In this document: piece after piece, positions 57,839 to 64,000 of the stretch
How the letters are laid out: every line of letters starts with the position of its first letter
Position numbering within the stretch: position 1 is the stretch's first letter
Source: Ectobacillus ponti
GTDB lineage: Bacteria; Bacillota; Bacilli; Bacillales; Bacillaceae_G
Length of the DNA stretch: 64,000 nt
Direction: 5' to 3'
NCBI RefSeq assembly: GCF_024294785.1
Contig: NZ_JANCLT010000004.1
Span: 255,843-319,842 of the forward strand
Position numbers and translations under genes: made by a program
The notes under the pieces: model-generated
The model's input: only the letters and a program-made list of their open reading frames with translations
What the model was told of the DNA's origin: nothing
Database searches by the model: none

Positions 57839-58984
57839 TTATAGCATATATGTATGGACAAGCTCGAAGCAGTGCTTCTTTGTCCATTCCATGAGGCTCT
57901 CGACCTTCACGAACCGGGATAGCGAGCCGCCGCCCTCCTCATCATATTTTGCCTGGGCTGCAGTGTCCCTGTCGGCAATCCATTGCCGCTGCTTGTTTCT
58001 CAGCTCCTCCATTTGGGAGGGGGAGAGCTGGGTCTTCAAAGTGCTGTAAATATCATTTAGCGCGGTATCCCAAAGCTCCAGATTGCCGGCGCACATCTCG
58101 AGCCGCTGTACTTCATTCATGGCGTTGGCCGTGTTCTGTTCCTTTTCTTCCAATTTGGCAAGCTGGGCCAGGTACTCTGTTTTACTTTTTGCCTGCTGCT
58201 TTGCCGGAGCTGCCTTTGTATGTTGTTCTGCGGCAGCAGGCGCTGCTGCCTGCTGTTGCTCCTCAAAGTCATATACAAGTTGTGTATCCCTTGAGCTGAT
58301 GGCCGCCATCCGATTGCTGGAAGCGCTCTGCATTTGAAATACATACGCTGTGCCGCCGGCCGATTTCGAAGTATACTCTCTGACAAATGCGGGCTGCTCA
58401 GCGTCGCTCGCCAGCAGCTTTGCGGCTTCTTCCTTTGTCAACTTGATGTCTTGGCCGCTTAGAGATTGTTTGTCCCACTGCTTCATCTTCCAGCGTCCCT
58501 GTTCTTTTGCCAGGATGAACTTCCACATGCTTCCCGTATTGGACAATTCAATGGCCGGGTCCAATGCGGAAATGGACAGCTCATCTCTCTTCGCTTGCTC
58601 AAAGCGGAAGCGGACGCGGTCATTGAGCTTCGGCTCAAAGGAAGCGTCGCATTCACAATAAAACTGGGAGACAAGCTGCTTTAGTGTAGAATCGGCAAAG
58701 TCTTCCGTGACATACGGCAGCAGCTTGGGCTTTATTACGGCAAAGTCTGCGGGCTTCGCCGGACTCCAGCCATTCTCTGCCCCTGATGCTTGGAGTGTAT
58801 GAAAAATGGAAGTGAGATTCGCGTGTACGATACTTTGCACTTCCGCAGCGCTCAGTTTTTGGACCTCCTCTTGTTTGTCAGCTTTTGCTGTCACGCTCTT
58901 CGTCTCGCTTTTGGAGCAAGAAGTCGCGCTTGCGGCTGCTCCTGTAAGGAGAAGAAGCACGCTCAAGCTTTTGAACCATTTCAA
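57839..58984 (-). CDS. lipoprotein with C-terminal LprI/DUF1311 domain
   Basis: A 381-residue exported protein: signal sequence with a probable lipid-attachment Cys (ASATSC, an imperfect lipobox), a large N-terminal domain of unknown type (about 40-220), an Ala/Gln/Lys-rich linker, and a C-terminal DUF1311/LprI-like domain (LWDTALNDIYSTLKTQLS, LRNKQRQWIADRDTAAQ). LprI relatives bind or inhibit lysozyme. The start is TTG at 58984 (LKWFKSLS...), eight bases after AGGGGG; the upstream frame has no alternative. Confidence 0.78.
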   Translation of the reverse strand: MKWFKSLSVLLLLTGAAASATSCSKSETKSVTAKADKQEEVQKLSAAEVQSIVHANLTSIFHTLQASGAENGWSPAKPADFAVIKPKLLPYVTEDFADSTLKQLVSQFYCECDASFEPKLNDRVRFRFEQAKRDELSISALDPAIELSNTGSMWKFILAKEQGRWKMKQWDKQSLSGQDIKLTKEEAAKLLASDAEQPAFVREYTSKSAGGTAYVFQMQSASSNRMAAISSRDTQLVYDFEEQQQAAAPAAAEQHTKAAPAKQQAKSKTEYLAQLAKLEEKEQNTANAMNEVQRLEMCAGNLELWDTALNDIYSTLKTQLSPSQMEELRNKQRQWIADRDTAAQAKYDEEGGGSLSRFVKVESLMEWTKKHCFELVHTYML

Positions 58985-59148
58985 ATGAATTCCCCCTGTC
59001 TGTACATTACGATGCAATAATGATTGTATTAGGAAACTTTTGGGTTTTCTAGTATTTTAGTAAAATAATTTCCGGAGAAGGGGGGAGAGCCACGGAAGGC
59101 CAAGCCGGCAGTCCAAGAAAAGGTATTCTTTTTCTCAGGCTTGTCTTG

Positions 59149-59154
59149 TATAAT
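59149..59154 (+). promoter_or_regulatory. -10 of plsC promoter
   Basis: TATAAT; TTCTTT stands 17 bases upstream as a weak -35. 56 bases to the ATG. Confidence 0.5.
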
Positions 59155-59209
59155 GAAAAGGCACGCACAGGATGGTGCGGCTTATTTTGGAAAGATGGGG
59201 GCTATACAT

Positions 59210-59923
59210 ATGCTTCGGACTATTTACACAGCAGTGTGTTTAATTTTTCTTGTGCTGGGGACAGTTCCGTCCCTGCTCAGAATGCAGAGACTGAAGGGGA
59301 AGGTGTCACCGCAGGAATTCGACCGCCTTGTCCACCGGACTCCGCATTGGTTCGGCCGCGGCATGCTTGGTTTGACCGGATCGCAGGTGGAGGTGCGCGG
59401 GCTTGAAAACATGCCGAAGGATCAGGCAGTTCTCATTGTCGGCAACCACCAGAGCAACTTTGATATTCCGCTTCTGATGGGATACCTGGAGAAGCCGATC
59501 GGGTTTGTGGCGAAAGCCGAGCTGAAAAAAATTCCGATTGCAAGCACATGGATTGGTCTGATGAATGGCATATTCATGAACCGCAGTGACCGCCGCCAAT
59601 CCCTGCAGGCAATCAAGGACGGCATTGAAGCCCTGAAGCAGGGCCACTCTCTTGTCATTTTCCCGGAAGGCACCCGCAGTAAAAGTAAGGAAATGGGAGA
59701 GTTTAAGACGGGCAGCCTGAGCCTTGCAGTAAAATCAGGCGTGCCAATTGTGCCTGTCACCGTAAACGGCACGTACAACATCCTGGAGGCGAACGGCAAC
59801 CGCGTTCGTCCGGCGAAGGTTGTGCTCACGGTATCAAAGCCTGTCTATGCTGAAGAGTATCAAACTATGGATTCAAAAGCACTGACCCAGCATGTGCAGG
59901 AAATCATTGCGTCCAAATTGTAA
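59210..59923 (+). CDS. plsC: 1-acyl-sn-glycerol-3-phosphate acyltransferase
   Basis: A 237-residue membrane-associated acyltransferase with an N-terminal hydrophobic helix and the four AGPAT motifs: VGNHQSNFDIP (HX4D), GLMNGIFMNRSDRR, FPEGTRSKSK, and VPIVPVTVNGTY. It acylates lysophosphatidic acid to phosphatidic acid for phospholipid synthesis. Start at 59210 after GATGGGGG; the frame open upstream has no ribosome site. Monocistronic, closed by a terminator. Confidence 0.93.
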   Translation: MLRTIYTAVCLIFLVLGTVPSLLRMQRLKGKVSPQEFDRLVHRTPHWFGRGMLGLTGSQVEVRGLENMPKDQAVLIVGNHQSNFDIPLLMGYLEKPIGFVAKAELKKIPIASTWIGLMNGIFMNRSDRRQSLQAIKDGIEALKQGHSLVIFPEGTRSKSKEMGEFKTGSLSLAVKSGVPIVPVTVNGTYNILEANGNRVRPAKVVLTVSKPVYAEEYQTMDSKALTQHVQEIIASKL

Positions 59924-59925
59924 AG

Positions 59926-59947
59926 CTCCGGTCCGCCGGAGTTTTTT
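59926..59947 (+). terminator. terminator after plsC
   Basis: CTCCGG-TCCG-CCGGAG followed by six T. Confidence 0.88.
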
Positions 59948-60012
59948 CTATGTCTTGCCACCATAGGAAATGTGTTATGATAAAGGCGATTGCAGAGAAA
60001 GGAGTGAGCCGC

Positions 60013-61182
60013 ATGCTGACGCTGCTGCAGGGCGGAGAAGTATACGCCCCTCACTATATGGGAAAGAAGGATGTTTTGCTGACATCCGACAGAATTGGAT
60101 ACATACAGGACACGATTGAAGTGCCGCACGGATTGAATGTAAAAGTGGTTGACGCATCCGGGCTGCTTGTCGTGCCGGGCTTCATTGATGCGCATGTGCA
60201 TATTATCGGCGGCGGCGGGGAAGGCGGATTTAAGACGCGGACGCCGGAGCTGATGCTGAGCAATGCGACAACGGCCGGCATTACAACCATTGTCGGGGTG
60301 CTCGGTACAGACGGTACGACACGCCGCATGGAAAGTTTGTTGGCCAAGGCGCGGGCGCTGGAGGAGGAAGGGATTACGTGCTACATCCATACGGGCTCCT
60401 ATCATCTTCCCTTGCAAACACTGACAGGCCGCATTCAGGACGATATCATTTTAATAGATAAAATTATTGGCATTGGAGAAGTGGCAATTTCGGACCACCG
60501 CTCCTCACAGCCGACTTTTGAGGAATTTGTAAAGGCGGCGGCAGCTGCCCGCAACGGAGGCATTCTGTCAGGCAAGGCGGGAATTGTTGAAATTCATGTA
60601 GGAGACGGCGAGGAGAAGCTTTCCCTGCTCGAGCGCATTATCGATGAGACAGAGATTCCCATCCGCCAGTTCCATCCGACGCATATCAATCGGAATGAAG
60701 AGCTGTTCCAGGCGGGCATCCGATATGCGCTGCGCGGCGGCTATGTGGATTTCACCACGAGCACCATTCCGCAGTTCTTGGAGGAGGGGGAGGTAAAATG
60801 CGCCCGCGGACTCCGTCTCATGCTGGAAGCGGGTGTGCCAATCGGCTGCATTACCTTCACCTCTGACGGCCAGGCCAGTCTGCCGGCATTCCATGCGGAC
60901 GGCGAATTTGCCGGCTTGCAGGTCGGCAAGGTATCCTCTCTGTATAAAGAGGTGCGTGATGCTGTGCTGGAGGAAGGAATTCCGCTGGAAACGGCTCTGC
61001 AGGTTATCACAAGCAATCCGGCCGCAGTGCTGAAGCTTCCGCAAAAGGGTGCCGTTCAGGCGGGCAAGGATGCCGATCTCGTTCTCCTGAAGCGGGATAC
61101 ACTGGAGATTCACACAGTCATTGCAAAAGGAAATATTATGGTAGAATGTGGACAGCCTATGGTAAAGGGCATGTTCGAATGA
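60013..61182 (+). CDS. iadA: isoaspartyl dipeptidase (beta-aspartyl-peptidase)
   Basis: A 389-residue amidohydrolase: metal His pair in FIDAHVHIIGG, the beta-barrel Glu/Ser loop GTDGTTRRMESLL, carboxylated-Lys region GKAGIVEIHVGDG, RQFHPTHINRNEELF and ITFTSDGQASLP with the metal Asp. IadA cleaves isoaspartyl dipeptides from damaged proteins. Length is that of the E. coli enzyme. The ATG at 60013 follows AAAGGAGTG; the start upstream in frame lacks a site. Confidence 0.93.
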   Translation: MLTLLQGGEVYAPHYMGKKDVLLTSDRIGYIQDTIEVPHGLNVKVVDASGLLVVPGFIDAHVHIIGGGGEGGFKTRTPELMLSNATTAGITTIVGVLGTDGTTRRMESLLAKARALEEEGITCYIHTGSYHLPLQTLTGRIQDDIILIDKIIGIGEVAISDHRSSQPTFEEFVKAAAAARNGGILSGKAGIVEIHVGDGEEKLSLLERIIDETEIPIRQFHPTHINRNEELFQAGIRYALRGGYVDFTTSTIPQFLEEGEVKCARGLRLMLEAGVPIGCITFTSDGQASLPAFHADGEFAGLQVGKVSSLYKEVRDAVLEEGIPLETALQVITSNPAAVLKLPQKGAVQAGKDADLVLLKRDTLEIHTVIAKGNIMVECGQPMVKGMFE

Positions 61183-61255
61183 GACAATATAAGCTGTTAA
61201 GGGCAAGGGAAAGCGCAGAATAAAGGGAAAATTTTGTGTCAGAGCATTGTTTGCG

Positions 61256-61284
61256 TTGACGGACACATGCTTTTTTGCCAAAAT
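61256..61284 (+). promoter_or_regulatory. possible tatA promoter
   Basis: TTGACG (61256-61261) and CAAAAT (61279-61284), 17-base spacing; the -10 is imperfect. Confidence 0.45.
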
Positions 61285-61326
61285 GAGAGAAGGAAGGCTT
61301 ATGCCATTTTTAAGGGGGACCAACAA

Positions 61327-61500
61327 ATGCCAAATATCGGATTTCCAGGACTCATATTAATTCTTCTCATTGCGCTGATTGTGTTTGGACCAAAGAAGCT
61401 GCCGGAGATTGGCCGTGCGTTTGGCGAAACACTGAAGGAATTTAAGCGCTCTACGAAGGATTTGCGCGATGAAATTGTTGAGGACAAGGATAAGAAATAA
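61327..61500 (+). CDS. tatA: Sec-independent protein translocase TatA
   Basis: A 57-residue TatA: short N-terminus [20 protein letters not shown] as the membrane helix, [20 protein letters not shown] as hinge and amphipathic helix, and a charged tail. It forms the pore-like component with TatC (next gene, 76 bases on) for export of folded proteins. The ATG follows AAGGGGGACC. A terminator-like hairpin sits between tatA and tatC and may set their ratio. Confidence 0.95.
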   Translation: MPNIGFPGLILILLIALIVFGPKKLPEIGRAFGETLKEFKRSTKDLRDEIVEDKDKK

Positions 61501-61510
61501 AAGCCGTAGG

Positions 61511-61541
61511 AAAGATGCGAGACTGCTCTTGCATCTTTTTT
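61511..61541 (+). terminator. hairpin between tatA and tatC
   Basis: AAAGATGC pairs with GCATCTTT, followed by T. Probably attenuates or separates tatC transcription. Confidence 0.7.
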
Positions 61542-61575
61542 AGTAGATGGGGCTTGGGGGAAATGTGGTGGATAT

Positions 61576-62316
61576 ATGAACAATCAAGAAATGAGCGTAG
61601 TAGAGCACCTGAGTGAACTGCGCAAGCGGCTCATCATTACACTGGTTGCCTTTGTGGCCTTTTTGGCGGTTGGCTTTACGTTCACAAAGGATATATATGC
61701 TTTCATTGTGAAGGATTTGGATATGAAGCTGACAGTGCTGGGTCCGAGCGATATCCTATGGATTTATTTCATTATCGCCGGTGTATTTGCGATCGTTTGC
61801 ACGATTCCGATTGCCGCATTTCAGCTTTGGCTGTTTGTCAAGCCGGCGCTCCGGCCAAATGAGCAGCGTCTGACACTCATGTACATTCCGGCGCTGTTCT
61901 TCCTGTTCGTCGGGGGACTGTGCTTCGGATATTTTGTTATTTTGCCGTTCGTACTGAAATTTCTCGTTGGCCTCGGCAGCACGATGTTTGAGACGATGTT
62001 CACAACAGAGAAGTATTTTGAGTTTGTCATCAATATGACCATGCCGTTTGCGGTGCTGTTTGAACTGCCGATTGTGGCGATGTTCCTGACCAGCATCGGC
62101 ATTTTGAATCCGGTGGCGCTGCAAAAAATACGCCGTTATGCATACTTTGTGCTCATTGTTATTGCCGTCTGCATTACACCGCCGGATTTCATCTCCGATT
62201 TCTCGGTGGCGCTGCCGCTCTTGTTGATCTATGAAATCAGTATTTCACTGTCCAAGATTGTCTATAAGCGCCGATTGAAGAAGGAATTGGAAGAAGAAAG
62301 TGTCTACGAAGAGTAG
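61576..62316 (+). CDS. tatC: Sec-independent protein translocase TatC
   Basis: A 246-residue six-helix membrane protein: EMSVVEHLSELRKRLIITLV is the N-terminal signature (HLxELRxR), LWLFVKPALRPNEQR the first cytoplasmic loop, and ITPPDFISDFSVALPLLLIYE the conserved PDxxSQ/D-type motif near the end. TatC recognises twin-arginine signal peptides. No Tat substrate gene is seen close by in this window. Terminator at the stop. Confidence 0.96.
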   Translation: MNNQEMSVVEHLSELRKRLIITLVAFVAFLAVGFTFTKDIYAFIVKDLDMKLTVLGPSDILWIYFIIAGVFAIVCTIPIAAFQLWLFVKPALRPNEQRLTLMYIPALFFLFVGGLCFGYFVILPFVLKFLVGLGSTMFETMFTTEKYFEFVINMTMPFAVLFELPIVAMFLTSIGILNPVALQKIRRYAYFVLIVIAVCITPPDFISDFSVALPLLLIYEISISLSKIVYKRRLKKELEEESVYEE

Positions 62317-62328
62317 GCACTTTTTTTC
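62298..62328 (+). terminator. terminator overlapping tatC stop
   Basis: AAGTGTCTAC pairs with GTAGGCACTT (one G-T), then seven T. Confidence 0.85.
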
Positions 62329-62481
62329 GTTTCTTGTTATACTATTTTTGTAAGCGCATACAATAAACGAAAGACATAAAAATTTAATACTTACACAGAA
62401 ATTTAGACAAACTTTTTATGCTTTTGCCCTTATACTTGAAGTATATAAGCACTAAATCCATTAAAAAAGAGGATTGATATT

Positions 62482-62733
62482 GTGATTATGAAAAGCTTCT
62501 ATTTCACCCACGCATCCGGCAAGACAGTCAAAATTATGGATATCCCCGTGCTGCAGGCACAGCATCCTTTAACATTTCACATTCAGAACCGCCTTCAACT
62601 GTTTGTCTCCAAAATTCAAAAGCAAAAGCACCCGCTCTACTCTTACTCATTCCGGGAATATCTGCGCAACTGCATGAAGTGGCCGGATTACTCAAATGTT
62701 TACGAAGTCAATTCGTTGGAAAAAAATGCATAA
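62482..62733 (+). CDS. DUF2535 family protein
   Basis: An 83-residue protein matching DUF2535: KSFYFTHASGKTVKIMDIPV at the start and YSFREYLRNCMKWPDYSNVY at the end are the two conserved parts. Members occur only in bacilli; function unknown. GTG at 62482 is eight bases after GAGGA and is preferred to ATG at 62488. The 150-base AT-rich spacer upstream probably holds its promoter. Confidence 0.82.
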   Translation: MIMKSFYFTHASGKTVKIMDIPVLQAQHPLTFHIQNRLQLFVSKIQKQKHPLYSYSFREYLRNCMKWPDYSNVYEVNSLEKNA

Positions 62734-62743
62734 TGGCTATCAG

Positions 62744-62770
62744 GGCGGAATGGGAGTTCCGCCTTTTTTT
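62744..62770 (+). terminator. terminator after DUF2535 gene
   Basis: GGCGGAA pairs with TTCCGCC over a six-base loop, then seven T. Confidence 0.88.
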
Positions 62771-62890
62771 GTGTGTAAAAGACTGAGAGAGCCCGCCTGT
62801 CCAAGGGGCGCGGCTGAAAAAGCTGCGGCCAATTTCGTGTATTCTTTTACTTTTCGGGAAATATAAGGAAAAAAGAATGAGGAATGCAGG

Positions 62891-64000
62891 ATGTGGTTTT
62901 GGCGTAGAAAACGAAAGCAAAATATAGAGGAAGACCCGGCAGTTCTGGACCTGGAGGCTGAGGTGGGCAGCGCAGATAATAAGGAGAAACCGCTGCAGGA
63001 AGAAGAGCACACTTTTGGGCAAGAATCGCATGGGAGAGAGCTGTCCCTGGAACAAGAGGGGGGACAGATGGAAGCCTTCGCGTTGAAGACGGAAGCATGG
63101 CAGGAGATAGAAGCCTCCGCGAAGCATGAGGAGCTTGTGCCCGGGTCAGAGGAAGAAACGGCAGCCGAACGCGGGATACCAGAGAGCGAGAATCCGAAGA
63201 TTGAAGAGGAAGAGGTAAAGGCGGAAGAGGAGCTGCTTGAGCAGGAAGAGGCCCCTTCACAGGAGGCGGCCGAAGAAGCAGAACTCCCGGACAACAATTT
63301 CAAGAGCAAGCCGGAGGAAGACCCGGCAGCCGAACGCGGGATACCAGAGAGCGAAAATCCGAAGATTGAAGAGGAAGAGGTAAAGGCGGAAGAGGAGCCG
63401 CTTGAGCAGGAAGAGGCCCCTTTACAGGAGGCGACTGAGGAAGCTGAGCCCCCGGACAGCAATTTCGAGAGCAAGCCGGAGGAATCCGGTTTGCGTGTGG
63501 AGAACGGGCAGCAGAGGCTGGATGAGCAAACGCAGCAGACTGCACTCATGCTGAACAATGCGCTGCTGCGCGAGCAAATTCGCCTGGCAATGAATGATAA
63601 CCCGGATTTACGTGCCAAGTTGCTGCTGAAAAACAATGAAGATATCACCATTTTCTATTTGAACGGCGCCGTGAATGAACAGGTGCTGAATCAGGACATT
63701 GTCAGCGTGATTCTGGACATGGACACAGTTGTGTGGAGCAACGAAGCTTTAAGGAAAGCCATCCCGCTTGCTGCTGTGCAGGAAAGCAGCGTTCTGGAGG
63801 CGGTGTGCCCCAGCCTGATTGGCGGCAGTGTATTTATTCATCTGAACAACAAAGCCAGCGGTCTGCTGTATACTTTGCCGCAGCCGCAATATCGGAGCCT
63901 GGCGCAGCCTAACAACGAAGCAAATGTATTGGGACCCAAGCTGGAGTTCACAGAATCACTGGCAACCAATACGCAGGTGTTGCGGCAGCTCATTCAAAAC
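62891..64000 (+). CDS. GerA-family spore germinant receptor subunit, acidic N-terminal extension (3' end outside window)
   Basis: The frame is open to the end of the window (370 codons). After a basic start (MWFWRRKRK) residues about 12-215 are low-complexity and acidic (Glu ~35%), including two 55-residue repeats (E-S-E-N-P-K-I then a Glu-rich run). From about residue 217 the GerA domain begins (LREQIRLAMNDNPDLRAKLL, ITIFYLNGAVNEQVLNQDIV, then the NVLGPKLEFTESLATNTQVL signature). GerA subunits with their B and C partners sense germinants in the spore inner membrane. GAGGA lies seven bases before the ATG. The partner genes would be to the right. Confidence 0.88.
   Translation, partial: MWFWRRKRKQNIEEDPAVLDLEAEVGSADNKEKPLQEEEHTFGQESHGRELSLEQEGGQMEAFALKTEAWQEIEASAKHEELVPGSEEETAAERGIPESENPKIEEEEVKAEEELLEQEEAPSQEAAEEAELPDNNFKSKPEEDPAAERGIPESENPKIEEEEVKAEEEPLEQEEAPLQEATEEAEPPDSNFESKPEESGLRVENGQQRLDEQTQQTALMLNNALLREQIRLAMNDNPDLRAKLLLKNNEDITIFYLNGAVNEQVLNQDIVSVILDMDTVVWSNEALRKAIPLAAVQESSVLEAVCPSLIGGSVFIHLNNKASGLLYTLPQPQYRSLAQPNNEANVLGPKLEFTESLATNTQVLRQLIQN
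63161..63490 (+). repeat. 165-bp tandem repeat (x2) within gerA-like gene
   Basis: Two adjacent 165-base units (63161-63325, 63326-63490) differ at only a few positions and encode a 55-residue Glu/Pro-rich unit in frame. Period is a multiple of three, so expansion or loss by slippage would keep the frame. Confidence 0.9.

Overview
The window looks like chromosome from an endospore-forming, low-molecular-weight-thiol (bacillithiol) member of the Bacillaceae with roughly balanced base composition. Evidence for sporulation: a CotF-type coat protein, SpoIIP, GerW/YtfJ, and a GerA-family germinant receptor running off the right end. Evidence for bacillithiol: the bacilliredoxin BrxA and the fosfomycin bacillithiol-transferase FosB. 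Gene content (YpjP, YpiP, YfmL, YfmR, CsaA, DUF2535) and Shine-Dalgarno-led GTG/TTG starts are typical of Bacillus relatives. No rRNA, tRNA, insertion sequence, phage or CRISPR array was seen.

Layout. 1-9.3 kb: end of a MurJ-like flippase, CorA, a YcgR/YcgQ pair, CotF, then small oxidoreductases, a nucleotidyltransferase, a UDG-like protein and membrane proteins. 9.3-15.8 kb: an HPr-like protein without the phosphorylatable His, CsaA, SpoIIP, an M15 D,D-carboxypeptidase, a NUDIX protein, an NfeD-SPFH operon, and TerC behind a yybP-ykoY manganese riboswitch. 15.9-24.6 kb: several GNAT acetyltransferases, two oligopeptide-type ABC permease subunits without partners, GerW, small membrane proteins, a methyltransferase and an AEC transporter. 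24.7-36.9 kb: housekeeping (Fhs, YfmL, metallo-beta-lactamase fold protein, BsaA, HD hydrolase, YfmR, BI-1 protein, SsbB, CvfC, BrxA, YpiP).

36.9-41.2 kb: an apparently intact arginine-type T-box leader that now precedes only a decayed 5' fragment of argS, followed by a nitric-oxide-type sensory module: H-NOX protein, an HNOBA-GAF-kinase-REC-Hpt hybrid kinase, and a response regulator without DNA-binding domain. 41.3-45.7 kb: a phosphotransferase-fold protein, an EcsAB-like exporter, a 26-residue membrane peptide gene, and ypjP.

45.8-51.3 kb is the most unusual region: seven co-directional, mostly overlapping or abutting genes for a Gram-positive type IV secretion channel (VirB2-like pilin, PrgI/VirB3-like, a VirB4-N-terminal-like protein, VirB4 ATPase, a lysozyme + NlpC/P60 wall hydrolase, a VirB8-like bitopic protein, a VirB6/TrbL-like membrane protein). 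No relaxase, coupling protein, integrase or attachment site accompanies it, and its base composition resembles the surrounding chromosome. It sits between ypjP and thyA-dfrA. I infer a resident, possibly domesticated secretion or DNA-transfer machine of unknown cargo.

51.4-64 kb: fosB with a short leader ORF whose start codon lies in a hairpin loop; a small AT-richer accessory pocket (GNAT, small proteins, a candidate ~130-nt structured RNA, a truncated DUF2975 gene, a lipoprotein, a CPBP protease); thyA-dfrA; an LprI-like lipoprotein; PlsC; IadA; TatA-TatC; and a GerA subunit with a long acidic N-terminal extension containing two 55-residue repeats.
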